This document shows positions 1 to 11,829 of a DNA stretch of 64,000 nt, piece after piece. The stretch's first letter is position 1. Each line of letters begins with the position of its first letter. The stretch comes from Delphinapterus leucas (lineage: Eukaryota > Chordata > Mammalia > Artiodactyla > Monodontidae). The stretch covers positions 82,247,973 through 82,311,972 of the forward strand of contig NW_022098066.1 in the NCBI RefSeq assembly GCF_002288925.2, written 5' to 3'. A program made the position numbers and the translations under genes. The notes under the pieces were generated by a model. It had not been told where the DNA came from. It was given only the letters and a program-made list of their open reading frames with translations, and did no database searches.

Positions 1-11
1 AGAGCAAAAGC

Positions 12-230
12 AGATTTTTCAAAGAGCACATCTCAGGTCAGATACTTAAGAGTTACATGATCTTGGGCAAATTATTTAACCTCTCTGAGTTTCCATACAC
101 TCATTGGTAAAACAGGAATATCAAGACTCTCTACCTTACATGAGGACTAAAATAATACCTGTAAAGAGCTTAATTGAGCACACAGCCTAGTATGTAATAA
201 AGTGATTAATAAATATTAGCTAGCATAATA
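12..230 (+). repeat. MIR SINE fragment in NOTCH2 intron 2
   Basis: The text follows the 3' part of a MIR element. It has the 'cttgggcaaattatttaacctctc' type core with changes, a degraded 'gtaaaatggggataat' segment, and an ending resembling 'cacatagtaagcgctcaataaatatt'. It is old and diverged. Boundaries are approximate. Confidence 0.55.
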
Positions 231-990
231 TTCTTCAGCTTGCCAAAGATCCAATTACTGACAGGATTTAGGGCTCAAATTCAAGTCTATCTGGCATAGA
301 AACCTGTCCTCTCCATGTCACCAAGCAGGGCTCTTCCAGATGCCTTAATCCACTCACCAGTGCCAGACTGAACCATACAGGAGCCTGGCACAAAAAAAAA
401 AATCAGCAGTACTAATTTTATCTTTTTTAAAAATTTGGATATTTTTAATCATAATTTTTGCATTAATTTTGATTTTTGAACTATTGCCTTAAATTTATCT
501 CAACTGAAGGAACCTTGCTGGCAGAACCAGTTTCAGCAGAAAAAGAGAAAGTGATTTAACAGTTGATATTTTTCCCAGTGCATTTCTTTGATCTGATACT
601 GCCCCTGAACAGCACTCACCAACAAGGTGAGTGAAAGGGGAAAATGCTGAGTCAGTCATGACTTTTGAAAATGCCTTTCTAGGGCAGTATGGCCACAACA
701 CAAACATTGATAACGCATCCTCTACTATAAGCAAGGCTCTGGAAGATTCTGAGTATCTCTATTCTCTCGCAACTATACAGAAACTTATCAAGAGGACAAA
801 GAAGGCGATGGCTCCAGTTTTCTTCGATGGCTTTTGGAGGCCTGGACCACCAACACTACTCTCTAATCCTGGCAAGGAAAATTGTTAGTTGTTAAAGTTT
901 AACGTTTCTTATACCTAATAGATAAATTTTAGGTAAAATGTGACACAGTTATATTTTATAACATTTTCTATTTATAATAATTTACTTTAA
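231..990. other. Intron 2 sequence without a recognised gene
   Basis: Non-coding intron 2 of NOTCH2. An 85-codon open frame at 631-888 on the plus strand matches no family I recognise and has no splice or promoter context, so I treat it as chance. Confidence 0.6.
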
Positions 991-1206
991 GGGCTTCCCT
1001 GATGGCACACTGGTTGAGAGTCCGCCCGCCGATGCAGGGGACACGGGTTCGTGCTCCTGTCCAGGAGAATCCCACATGCCGCGGAGCGGCTGGGCCCGTG
1101 AGCCGTGGCCGTTGGGCCTGCGCGTCTGGAGCCTGTGCTCCGCAGTGGGAGAGAGAGGCCACAACAGTGAGAGGCCCGCGTACCGCAAAAAAAAAAAAAA
1201 AAAAAA
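991..1206 (+). mobile_element. CHR-type tRNA-derived SINE, short form
   Basis: It begins with the 'gggcttccctg' head, followed by tRNA-like A-box and B-box regions, a GC-rich body and a poly-A tail of about 18 bases. It is one of six short-form copies in the window. No clear target-site duplication is visible. This SINE class is typical of whales and dolphins and is the main evidence for the host lineage. Confidence 0.9.
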
Positions 1207-3839
1207 TGTAGTTTCTAGTTAGATACTTTGGCAAAAAGTACAGATTCTCAAATGCAATCACCCATCCACAGGAGCCTATATATAGCTCATGCTGACTTTC
1301 CATTGTTTAACAAATATTGTGCTAGTTACCTCCCAAGTGGTATGTAGAAAACTTTGAAAGACTCCTTTAAGATTATAATTCTTACCATTAAAAGTAATGG
1401 CAGAGTAACTTAGATCAACTCATCCATTCATAATAGTTATAAACTCCAGACAAAATATTAAAGGTACCAGAGAGCAATTAAAGCGGGCAGAAATTAGAAG
1501 GGATACGAGCCTCGAAGGATAAACAAACTACGTATATGAAACATGCATTTATACACCTTTTTCCCTGAAGAGTATTCCCCAGTTCATGAAGCACAAGAGA
1601 AACAGAAAGCAAGCAGAGAATGCAAGTCTTACTGAGCTAAAGAGTCAAAGGTGTCTAGAATTGTCAAAGTAGCTGAAATTTGAGGAGGAGAAATCCTGGA
1701 AAAAACAGAACCACAGAGGAGGCAGCCCGAAAATATGTAATATAACTCCACCACAAGATGATATTTAGGAACACAATGGAAAGCAAGAGCTGGAAGGCTG
1801 AAAAGCTGAGCATGGTTCCAGGGAGTCAGAGGTTTTACTTTAAATCCTACCAAATTAGAGGGGCTTGGGACACACCCCAGAATATGGTAAAAACCTCATG
1901 CTTTTCACTGAACCCACTGAGGGGTCATATCTTGGGAGTAAGGATTATATCTAAAGCCCAAGTCTAGACCAAGACGCACCACCAGACTAAAAGCATAACA
2001 GACCCCCCATAGCACAGCCCAAATAGCATCAAGGTGATCTTCCAGTAACATTCTTTAGTAGAAGATAAAGTTTAAAATGCATCACTCACAATGTCCAGAA
2101 AACAATAAAAACTACCATAAACATGAAGTAAAGGGAAACTGTACCCACAGTCTAGTTAAAGAGCTGTTTATGGAAACATGTCCAAAGACAGCCCAGATGT
2201 TAAAGAACTGGCAAACAAGGACTTTAAATAACTATGATAAATGCGTCCTTAAAAATACACATTTTGTGAATTTTACAAATCATAACCTCACCCACCCCCA
2301 ACATTCTAGTGAACTTGAGTTGCCCACGGTTTTTAATCAAAGTGGGATTTGGAGTGGTTTATATTTGAAAGCCTGAGAAAACAACTTGAAAGTGATTAAT
2401 GACAGCCAAATTTAATTATATATTTACACCTCCCAGTAGGACAAGCGAGAGAATGAAATGCTTTATCTCTCTGTAGTGAGAGGGCTTTATTAAGATATGA
2501 CAACAACTATTTAGGAGCAATAATTGAGTTTTATGCAAGATTACACCGTTTCTCCTTGTCTGGCTCCCAATCTAATCACAGACTGATAGAGTACTTAGAC
2601 TCTTAACAGTTAGAAAAAACAGTTGAGCTGTGTACAAAACTAACCTTTAAAAGTACTTATCCTCATCTGTCAATGTGATCTTATCAAGGATTTCTATAAC
2701 TTCCATAAACAACAATTATAATTTATCTGAATCAATAACATTATGCTCTTTAAAGACACAGTCAGATACCTTCTACTTTAAAACATTTTCCATTAACTCC
2801 TACCCACCCACCCCAGTAAAAAAAATTTGGCCTCAGCTTTCTTTTCCTAATCCACTAAGCAATCTCACGGATAAAAAGACAATCATATGTCCTGCATATC
2901 TGATGTAATTTTTATAAACCTTCTAAGTGTTCTAATATTTATTACCTTTTTGTGAAAACAGTGTTTACTGAGCAAGCTGGAGTAACTTCTTTCCCCAGGG
3001 AAAAAAAGCAAAGCTGGTGAAGATATACTGAAAGGTCTGCTAAATAAATGGTACTTTTACTTAAATTTTTCTTAACGTTCTGTGGAGGTTGGCTGGCATG
3101 GCACTGTAGGACGACTGATTTGGCTTCCCTGATATTGTTCTTGCTTTTCCTGTGTCCACTTATGTAGACACTGATACTCCTGAAGATGCTAACATTACTT
3201 TTATTGAAGTAGAGAAACATTCTCTTTTTACAAGGTTTGTTGTTCACATCGGTCTCCCGAAAAGATGGCCTTGCCCATTTTATTCCCTTACTCTCCTTTT
3301 CTCTAGAAGCTTGTTTCCCTCACAACAGGGTTGGAAGACATCTGAGGGATGTCCAGGACTAAATCCACAACTATATCCATAAGCAACCCACCCCATCAAT
3401 AATTAACAAGTATCCAGGGACAGAATTCAGGCAGCTCCATTTTTGTCAGTCACAAAGTGAGTTCCCTGTTTCCTAGCAATGCTTCTTCCAAAAACTAGGG
3501 TCAACTTTGTCTCTCTCACCTTGGTTGCAGAGTCTGAGACTAAAAGCTCACAAATCTGTTTTCTCCCCGAAATGTCCCTTAGTGTCCATTCCTGGTAAGT
3601 GCTCAGAGATTGGTCTCCTCTACAGCCCTCTTTCCCCATGTCAGACCACAAATATGTAGGCCAACACTTAGAACGTATTTGAAATTCTCCCTACATAAGT
3701 CACCAAGTTGAATTATCTCTAAATAGAACTAAATTGCCTCTCTGTATAGTACTACCATCCTGAATGCTACATGAAGCCAACAAAATTCTCAGAGGAAAGG
3801 ACAGTTTCTACTTATTTAAGACAAACAGATTTAAAGACA
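1207..3839. repeat. Intron 2; includes a probable old L1M/HAL1 5' region at about 1430-2260
   Basis: Between about 1430 and 2260 the plus strand resembles the leader and ORF1-proximal region of old L1M/HAL1 elements, with 'cagcccagatgttaaagaac' followed by 'gactttaaataactat'. It is heavily decayed and the subfamily is uncertain. The rest (about 2261-3839) is AT-rich intronic sequence in which I recognise nothing. Confidence 0.4.
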
Positions 3840-4095
3840 TGTGAATGATATCTACTGAGCACTTTCGGTTCAAGAAACATATCGTTGAGCGCTAGCTTCA
3901 TACCAGGCGCTGGACTAGGCATTAACTGTGCAAAAGCACACAAGACCAGGACTTCACACTCTAGTGGGAGAAACCAACACATCAACAAATTATCATAGTA
4001 TAATGGGTTAACTACCACGAGAGAGATAAATAATAGAATAAAGCAAGTAACTAAGACACCAGATGCCAAAGAGATAAACAAGATTTCAGTGGCCA
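3840..4095. repeat. Ancient mammalian interspersed repeat, family not assigned
   Basis: It contains phrases common to old mammalian repeats: 'accaggcgctggactaggca', then a 'cacactctagtgggag' segment and a 'gataaataatagaataaag' segment. Similar pieces occur near 6290, 9475, 11290 and 55440. I cannot name the family with confidence. Confidence 0.4.
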
Positions 4096-4502
4096 ATTCT
4101 AAGGTACTAAGTTCCTTTCCTTATTATCTCCAGTTGTGTTTCCATTCTTAGAGGAGACTACATCACATGTTTTTGGTTGGATTTTTTTTCCCAGCTAGAA
4201 AAACTAAGTGAACAGCCCATAATCAGTTACATAAAAAATTTCACTTCCAATGTTATATTTATTCCAATCCAAACAACCTATTGTTAAGCTTTACTGTCAT
4301 CACAGCTTAAAATATTTTCACTTTGGTGAAGAAAATTTTTTCTGACTTGGAAAATTCTTGTTTATAACATTAAAGAACTTAGATCCTGTTGTCAGAATAG
4401 ACTTGATTGGAAAAATGTCATTATCATAGTTATGTTTTTCAGTTAAATATCCAGAAAAGAAACAAACCCATGTTGGATAAACTCACTTCAAATGCTTATC
4501 AA

Positions 4503-4862
4503 GGGCTTCCCTGGTGGCACAGTGGTTAAGAATCTGCCTGCCAATGCAGGGGACACAGGTTTGAGCCCTGTGTCTGGGAAGATCACACATTCCGCGGAGC
4601 AACTAAGCCCGTGCGCCACAACTACTGAGCCTGCGCTCTAGAGCCCGCGAGCCACAACTACTGAGCCTACATGCTACAACTACTGAAGCCCACGTGCTAC
4701 AACTACTGAAGCCCACGTGCCTAGAGCCTGTGCTCCACAAGAGAAGCCCCCGCACCGCAACGAAAAGTAGCCCCCGCTCGCCGCAACTAGAGAAAGCCTG
4801 TACGCAGCAACGAAGACCCAATGCAGCCCAAAATAAATTAATTAATTAATTAATTTTTTAAA
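4503..4862 (+). mobile_element. CHR-type SINE, long form, with internal duplications
   Basis: It has the same tRNA-like head as the short form. The longer body ends in 'gcaacgaagacccaatgcag' followed by an (AATT)n-like A/T-rich tail. A unit containing 'tacaactactgaagcccac' is repeated in the middle. A 13-bp target-site duplication flanks it, 4490-4502 (aaatgcttatcaa) and 4863-4875 (aaatgcttagcaa), with one mismatch. The tail places it in plus orientation, antisense to NOTCH2. Confidence 0.9.
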
Positions 4863-4875
4863 AAATGCTTAGCAA

Positions 4876-5717
4876 GCAAATACTTCTACCAAAGCAAAGA
4901 ACAAATATATCCCATAAAAGTGTTAAAGAAGATAAATGTTATATTGCCAAATCTTATTTTCCATTAAAGAAATAGAATGGAAACATGTTCCTATCAAAAA
5001 TTTTCAATTGAGGTTGAAGAGGGAAAAAAATTATCCATAGGCAACCTAGAGAAGCAATTTATGAGATTACCTCACAGGTTTCCTCAAACAAAAAGTATGG
5101 CTACACTAGAGGATGATCAGAGAGAAAGAAAAGGAATGCTCCTGAGGACTAGTCTAAACCCCCAGTCCTATCTACTCCTCATCCTTATTCTTTTAAACCT
5201 ATATAATGACGTTCAGCCACAGCCCCTGCCCCCCACCCCATCCCTACAAGCATGTGTGCATCTTCTCTCACAGTCTTTCAGAATTGATTTTTTATATTAG
5301 ATAAAAGTTTCACATGGATTTACTTAGTATTTCACATAGTATTTACTTACAATAGGCAGAATTAAAGTTAACATCTATTTGGTTTGACTTTAAAACAAGA
5401 TCACAGCTAACACGTTGAAAAGCGATTCTGAGGCTTTGCCTTAAACTGAAAATGTAAAAGAATGTACTCACTATATTTAACTAGCTACTCACTGAAAGTC
5501 TTTTTCATGATGAAAAAGATAAGACAGTAAGTTCTTATTAACCATTTATCTGACATCCACATCCTCATCCCCCACAAAAACTACATCAGAAAAGTTAGAG
5601 AACCAGTAACATTTCACAGAAGTATTAAAAATAGAGCAGTATTACCAAATCTTGTCCAATTTCCTATTGAGGAAAAATAAAATACATAAAGAAGGAAAAA
5701 AACAGAGAAAAACTTAC
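4876..5717. other. Start of NOTCH2 intron 2, no recognised element
   Basis: Unique AT-rich intronic sequence downstream of the exon 2 donor on the minus strand. A 107-codon frame at 4977-5300 on the plus strand looks like chance, with low-complexity content and no homology that I recognise. Confidence 0.6.
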
Positions 5718-5799
5718 TTGCAGTACCCTGTACCATTGTGGTAGGTAACACATATTCCTTCATTTACACAGGGCTCATAGCCGTCCCGACATTGCAATG
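5718..5799 (-). CDS. NOTCH2: NOTCH2 exon 2, first part of EGF-like repeat 1
   Basis: This 82-bp internal exon is read on the minus strand. It completes the last signal-peptide codon (GCA, split after its first base) and encodes [14 protein letters not shown], then [12 protein letters not shown] and the first two bases of a Lys codon. The four visible cysteines match Cys28, Cys35, Cys41 and Cys51 of NOTCH2; the remaining two of this EGF domain lie in exon 3, outside the window. The acceptor is TTTTTAG before 5799 and the donor is GTAAGT after 5718. NOTCH2 is a single-pass receptor whose EGF repeats face the cell exterior and include the ligand-binding region for Delta and Jagged; cleavage releases an intracellular fragment that acts with RBPJ. 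There is no stop or frameshift. Residue 40 is Ile where I recall Met in human. Length, phase and residues all fit NOTCH2 rather than another Notch paralogue. Confidence 0.97.
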
Positions 5800-7159
5800 C
5801 TAAAAACAAAAACAAATACACATTAGAAATAAGTCACTAGTCATAACCCTCAGACATCAGAGAAACATCATCCAATCCGGGTCAACATTCATTCCCATAT
5901 CCAACTTGATTTAGGTTTCCCTTTAGAGTCTTAATCATCTTTTTATCTTTTGGCTCCTGCGGTCATAGAAGTACAGAAGCTCATCCCAAGAGTCTCTTCC
6001 CACGATAACTGTTCTGTGGTCCGGAATGATACTCTTAATTCTCTGTGCCTCTATCTCTCTGGCTGTTACATCCCTATTTCCCAATGATACTAAGAAAATT
6101 AAAGCTATACTATCCATGATATGCCATGAGCATCTTGGGATTTGGATACTTCAGATGAGCAATGTAAGGATTCATCAATGAATATTTAGGAAGACCTGGG
6201 TAGATACTAGGTCACCATGATATTAATGAATTACTTAAGCCTCAGGTGAAGTTTCAAAACAGGCCACTTCAAGAAATAATCAGAAACATCAATAATATTC
6301 ATTCAACAAACTGCATTTGAGAGCCTAGTGTGTACCAGACACTACATTAGGATGCAGAGGAAAAAGGGGAAATGGAATTCATGGAGAAATGAATAAAACA
6401 TAATCTCTAACTTTAAGGGGCTCACACAAAGATGGGGAGTAGACTATAAATAGAGATTGTAGAGGAGGGGGGATTAAAGCAAAGAAAATGAGAAGTTAAT
6501 TTTATATATATAAATAAAACAATAATTCTCAAATTCTTGAACCCTAGTCCCTTTAATAAAAAGGTACTTCATTATGTTAATCCCTCCCAAAAGCAGACTA
6601 CCCAGAAATAAACAGCAATAGTAGAAACTTTCACTGATTTCAGCCAGAAGAGGAGGAAGGCCACCCAAAGCCTCATTTGCTGGATAATTACAGTACCTTG
6701 ATTGTTTAGCTTTTAGAGTTGGAATTTTCATCACCAAAATGCTTATCAAGAATACTAATAACAAGTGGAAGGGCAAGACAGAAACAAACCTTGTCAAACA
6801 ATAAAAATCAAAATTGAAGTCCATGAACTTTTTCTGGAAGATTATTAAGATCTTCATCTCCTAGGATGGTTCATGTATAAATACCTGAAAGCAAAACCGA
6901 GAAGTCTCCACTTTTGAGTTTCCTCTGTGAGTACCACTCTATGAATAAACTGCAATATCAGAGGCTCTAGGTCTGCCCTTCCGGGGCATCAAAACCAGCT
7001 TCTTCTCACAGCAGGGCCCAGGCACAAGCTGGATGTTAGAACAGCTCCTCCATTAACGATTACTGCATAAGAGCCTTCTATATGCCCAGTACTGTTATCA
7101 AGTGATGAAACCCTTTGAGAATATGTTTACAAAAATCTCAGCTCTTAAGATAATAATAT
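5800..7159. other. Intron 1 next to exon 2; one RBPJ-like site and an old repeat
   Basis: Mostly unique sequence. An exact TTCCCACG, the reverse complement of the RBPJ/CSL core CGTGGGAA, lies at 5997-6004. A decayed ancient repeat is visible at about 6290-6470 ('gtgtaccagacactacatta'). The open frames at 5935-6117 and 6474-6857 on the minus strand match nothing I recognise. Confidence 0.5.
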
Positions 7160-7425
7160 TTTTAAAAACTAGTGATAACAATAGCAGCTAACACATAGCA
7201 CTTACTAAATACCAGGTATTGTTCTAAGCCCTTTACACAAACTAATTCAGTTTTCCCAGCAACCCTATGAAGTAGTTAATTTCATTAAACCCATCCCACA
7301 GAAAGGATAAGTGACCCGCCTATCGTCACAACAGTGAGTGAAAGAACCAGAATTTGAACGTACGGAGTCTGGATCTCATGAGAGAGTCTGTGCTCTTAAC
7401 TACAGTAATACACTGCTTCCCACCA
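7160..7425. repeat. Ancient MIR-like mammalian repeat
   Basis: It carries the classic order 'cacttactaaataccaggta', then 'ccctatgaagtagtta', a degraded 'cattttacagatgaggaaactg' region and 'gtgctcttaactacagtaat'. The pattern is widespread in mammals. Family assignment is uncertain. Confidence 0.5.
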
Positions 7426-7934
7426 TCTGACATTTTTCTTCTCAAGATGGGCAAAATAGGTATTCTTATACCCACGTATTAGAAAGTGAAGGCCAAGGAG
7501 GTTAAGAGGCCTCCTCATGGGGCATTCCTCCATAGCACTAGCTGTGACACTGCTGGGCCTTACTGAGTCCAGCCCCGGCTCCAGCTATTGGTATCACACA
7601 AGCAGTCACTAGGCTGCAGCCTGCGCAGGCATATTCAGGAAGAGGGTCATCTTGTTGTCCATATCCCACTTCCCTGTAGGGCTCAAATGCTCCCTCTTCC
7701 CACACTGATAAGCCCAATGCAACAACTATAATTAAAACAGTTAATGTCAGGTTATTTCCTCCATACCAAAGTTCTCAAACTGATTTTTTTATTCTCTTTA
7801 GACACTTTTATTAGTTTCAGTGAGAACTTCCTGACTTTTTTTCTATTTGCTTTTTTCTTTAAATAGGAAAGGAATGTCCTGCAGGCCCAGAGCAAGCCAC
7901 AGCTCTGGCCTCCCCCTGCAGGAATCCTGGGGCA

Positions 7935-8100
7935 GTGGAGGGAGTCAGGAGTCCTGAAACCCTGGCTCTACCACAAACTAGCTGCACTACTGCAAGAAAA
8001 GCACAACCTCATGGGGGCTCAATTTCCCAACCTGTAAACCAAACTGGGGTAAACTAAATGCTGCTGAAGGATCCCCTGTGATCCAACAGTGACAACTCCC
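7935..8100 (+). repeat. MIR SINE fragment
   Basis: It resembles the MIR core: 'gaaaccctggctctaccac', then 'aactagctgcactactgcaa', then 'tcaatttcccaacctgtaaa'. It is diverged, with approximate limits. The following stretch (8101-8459) has a poly-A run near 8202-8221 but nothing else that I recognise. Confidence 0.5.
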
Positions 8101-8459
8101 TCATTAAAAGCAGATGAATGGCATGCCTGGTACCTAGAGAGATCTATCCAGAAGGACAAAAGAAGCCAGCCACCCATGACTCAGAAAGCCATGGGTGCAA
8201 GCAAAAAAAAAAAAAAAAAAATCACAGTCTGTTCCTATTAAGCATCTCGGAAAATCATTACAGTGACAGGTGCAGAGAAATACAAACAACCTAAAGTCAA
8301 TATGTGGCAATCAATCTAGAAAATAACTTCACAGCCTAGCCTTAGTGAACCAATCAAATTCAGGGACCAAAAAGGAGGTAGGCTCACAAGGCTAATAATT
8401 AATGCCGTTTGGCTGGTCTGTAGGATCATGCTACCTTGAACCTTTAACATTTACTAAGC

Positions 8460-8665
8460 CACGGTTCTCAAACTTTAGTGTGTATCAGAATCATCTGGAG
8501 GGCTTGCTAAAACACAGATTGCTGGACTCCACCCCCCACCACCCCGGTTTCTGAGTGAGTCAGTCTAAAGGGGGCCTGGGAATGTGCATGCCTAACAAGT
8601 TCCCAGGTGATGCTGATGCTGCGACTCTGAGGAGCCACACTTGGACACAACTCCTGTACTAAGGC
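8460..8665 (-). mobile_element. MER5A-type hAT-Charlie MITE
   Basis: It runs from 'acggttctcaaactttagtg' through 'tcagaatcatctggagggct' and a proline-codon-like C-rich patch to 'ggtgatgctgatgctgcgac'. This is the antisense order of the MER5A consensus. It is a non-autonomous DNA transposon fossil shared by placental mammals. Confidence 0.75.
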
Positions 8666-9309
8666 ATGGTGGTCCACTTTAAGGAATCCCCCGAGACTAT
8701 ATAATCCACCAGAAGTCCTGGATGATGTAGACGACAATGTATGGCCTGGATGAATAAAAGCAACGACAACCAAGTAAAATCTGAGACTCACAACTTTGCT
8801 CAGAGGCTATTTCTAAATGAATACTGTAATTATTTGTCATATATATAGAAGTTAAAACTTTGATAACTAAAAACCATGACAGTGAGGCTGGGAAAGATCT
8901 CATTTCAAAATTCAATTTACTTTTTTCCCAACGTAAAACACTTAAATTTAACAATAAAATTAAAAGCAGCTTTATATGTGTAAAGTAAAAAGTTCCATCA
9001 TATCAGTTAGACATTAAACTGATGTTTTAACAGACTCAGAGAAACCGGTCACTCACAAAAGGAGTGACTTTTTCCCGAATTTTCATCTTAAGCTACAGAG
9101 GTTACTCAATAAATGCTGGCTGATGAATATCAATCTCATATATGTACGTGCCCCCTGCCCCCAAAAAGGGCAAAAACAAAAAGAAGCAGTGGATTCCAAT
9201 TTCATCACTCCATCACTTGGCAATGTGACACAATATCTAGAATATTTCCAATTTTCACACATTTTCTCTACTGCATATTTGGGGACTAGTCTTCCAATAC
9301 TCAGAAATA
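8666..9309. other. Unique intron 1 sequence
   Basis: AT-rich sequence with no gene or repeat that I recognise. Confidence 0.5.
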
Positions 9310-9319
9310 TACTTACAGA

Positions 9320-9457
9320 CAGAATTCCCCGGAGGTCCAGGGGTTAGCACTCCACACTTTCACTGCCGAGGGCACAGGTTCAATCCCTGGTCGGGGAACT
9401 AAGATCCCACAAGCCTCAGGGAGCAGCCAAATTCATTAAAAAAAAAAAAAAAAAAAG
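9320..9457 (+). mobile_element. tRNA-derived CHR-related SINE, brief form
   Basis: This shorter SINE has a 'ttcactgccgagggcacagg' region, a B-box-like 'ggttcaatccc' and 'ggtcggggaactaagatccc', ending in about 18 A's. A perfect 10-bp target-site duplication (tacttacaga) flanks it at 9310-9319 and 9458-9467. The head sequence differs from the other CHR copies, so it belongs to a different subfamily. Confidence 0.85.
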
Positions 9458-9474
9458 TACTTACAGAGCATCTA

Positions 9475-10010
9475 CTACGTGAGGTGCAGGCCCTGATGTC
9501 AGGGAAACCATGGTTAACAGAATAAAGTCCCTGTCCTCATGAACCTTATTTCTACTAGGGAAAGACAGATAATGAATAAGTAAATTTATTTATTATCTCA
9601 CAGCGGTAAGTGAGAGATTCTATTGGAAACAGGACCCAGTTATGGGATACAACGTAAGCAGGAAGGCTGGAGGTGTAGGGACCTACTTTAGATAAAGTGA
9701 CTAGGAAAGGCCTCTCTCAGGTGGTTTCCTTTGAGCTAAGACTTAAATGAACAAGAATCATGAAGATATGGGGAAACAGTGATCCCAAGCAGAGGAAACA
9801 GCAAGCGTAAAGGCCTGGAGATGGAATGAGACTGGTATTCCATGTCTGTATGGCTAGAAATTATTAAACAACAGGGAGGGTAATAGGAAACAGCAAGGAA
9901 GGCAGGCAGGGGTTAGATTACGGCTTCTACTCTAAGGGTGAGCATGAACTACTGGGCTGCTCTAAGCAAGGAAGGCAACACAATCAGATCTGTGTTTGAA
10001 AAAAGTCAAG
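9475..10010 (+). repeat. Ancient mammalian interspersed repeat, long fragment
   Basis: It shows a recurring series seen in many mammalian introns: 'agagcatctactacgtgagg', 'cctgtcctcatgaaccttat', 'aggaaaggcctctctcaggt', 'ggaaacagcaagcgtaaagg' and 'ggcctggagatggaatgaga'. Related but shorter pieces lie upstream of the promoter near 61040 and 62610. I do not assign a family. Confidence 0.45.
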
Positions 10011-10189
10011 ACTGTTAAATGTTCCAGTGTGTGAAGGCTTTTCTTCCTTTCTTATATAAGCTTATGAAAGTCACCCCATTTTAGACTAGGCCGAAGCCAC
10101 TCATTTTCTCAGCTCCCCCGCAAATGGTAAGGACTTTATTCTAATCCCATCTAACCTCCCAGAATGACAATGTTACAAGGGTCAGTCCA

Positions 10190-10735
10190 CCACTCGCTAA
10201 TCTGCAGTGGCTTTCAGTTCTTACTCAGTTTTCAGAACTTATTCTCAGCTTGGCTTCAGAAGAACCAGTTGAGAGGTGGATGCAGTACCTTCAGTAGGTA
10301 CAGAGCCAAGCTTGGCACTTTTTCTTCCAGGAACGAGTCATTCCTTCCTTCTTCCAGTCGAAGCCCTCACCCTGGCCTTCAAGATCGCAGCCTACATTAT
10401 GCGCCCAGCATTTCACCTTGAACTGCTTTGAATGCAGCCTCTTGCTTGAACAGACCATTGTGAACTCAGTTCCTTGCCTCCACTAGTATCTCAGCTTCCT
10501 CTGATTGCCACTTCCCCTTTACTATCTAAATTCTGCTCCTTCCTCCCAGGCCCAGCTCACCTTCTGCCTGGCCCACAAAGCTTCCCCTGGACGGTTCTGT
10601 CCTCACAGGCCAACCCCTACCCTTGTAACACTCATAACTCACAATTTAGCATTTAATTCTGTATTGTCTCCTAACTCTCTCGGGTTTTACACTTTTAAGT
10701 TCCTAGATGATAGAAACTATTTCTTCTCTTCTGTA
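10190..10735 (+). repeat. LINE L2, 3' end
   Basis: It is C-rich on the plus strand with L2 landmarks: 'aagccctcaccctggccttc', then 'ctccttcctcccaggcccag' followed by 'cttctgcc', and the 3' segment 'agttcctagatgatagaaac'. It is ancient and non-coding now, and the 85- and 133-codon frames over it are fossils or chance. Confidence 0.65.
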
Positions 10736-10739
10736 TATT

Positions 10740-10990
10740 TGAGGCAATATAGTTTAGTGACTGAAAGCATAAATGCTGAAATCAGGATCTCAGTTGGAAT
10801 TCCAGCCCCACCGTTTACTGTCTATCTCTGTATCCTCTTTGTACTTTCATTTCTTCATGTACAAAATAATCTCTCTCAGAGCCCTGGCAAGAATGAACCA
10901 AATTAATACATTTAAAGAGCCTAGAACAATGCCTGACACATAGTAAGAGTTCAAAATAGGACTGCTCACATAGTAGGTACTTAAATTCTT
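10740..10990 (+). repeat. MIR SINE
   Basis: It follows the whole MIR order: 'atagtttagtgactgaaag', then 'ttggaattccagccccacc', then 'cctgacacatagtaagagtt'. It sits directly 3' of the L2 fragment. Confidence 0.65.
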
Positions 10991-11289
10991 TGCAATTGAT
11001 TCCGTGATAAATGGTGGCTTTAGAGGAACTTGTTATATCAATCAAACCCCAGTTTAACAAACTGAGAAATCTGGAAAAATAGAAGAGCCCTAAGCAATTT
11101 AGGACATATCAATAAATGGAATAAATTCTTCCCAGTTGCCACCAATAAAGGTCTAGTAAAAGAGATCCTGAACTACTACAAAAAAAGTCACTCACTGCTC
11201 AAAAAAAAAAAAAAAGGTATAGCACTGCAAGCATAGGGAGAAGTGATTCATGAAAGGTAAAATAACACGATATATGAGCAAAAATGTCA

Positions 11290-11470
11290 TTCAGTTCTAA
11301 CATGGTGCTTTTACTACTTGTTGAACGACTACTCTGAGTATGGCCCTCTACTAAGCACTGCATGAAAAGCAAACAGGGACAAAACAAGCAATTCCTATTC
11401 TCATGGTGCACACAATCTAGGGAAGTTAGGAATAGGGACAGACAGAATATGACCTACCCAAATGACTCTA
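11290..11470. repeat. Ancient mammalian repeat fragment
   Basis: It has 'actactctgagtatggccct', 'actaagcactgcatgaaaag' and 'attctcatggtgcacacaat', echoing the element at 9475-10010. It is diverged and its limits are approximate. Confidence 0.35.
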
Positions 11471-11829
11471 ATAGGAGTAAAATAAAAATTGTTTTTACTG
11501 TATACCTTTAGCAGACCCTCTCAATATCAATTTCAGAATCACTCCAGAAAGAACCTTTAAGAAATACAACACAAACCTTTGTTGTTTAGCAGTAAGTATA
11601 ACTCAGTCCAGACAAGGTTCTAGTAAAGTTTATCAGCCTCATTTGTATATAAATACTGCAAACAACAGAATAAACTGTCACTGATTTTTACCAGTTCCAG
11701 TGCCTAAGGAATTTGCCCATTTAGGGACAGGCCCAAGATCTCCAGACTTAATGGAATTGTCCTTAAAACTTCCTCTAGGCATTTACCTAGGTTTTCCAGG
11801 GCTTTTCAGTGTCATGCCAGCTACATATC

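Noticed and set aside
631..888. 85-codon frame in intron 2 as a small gene
   Set aside because: No recognised motif, no promoter or splice context, and length within chance expectation.
5935..6117. 60-codon minus-strand frame upstream of exon 2 as an alternative exon
   Set aside because: No suitable splice sites examined fit the NOTCH2 phase, and the protein resembles no Notch segment.
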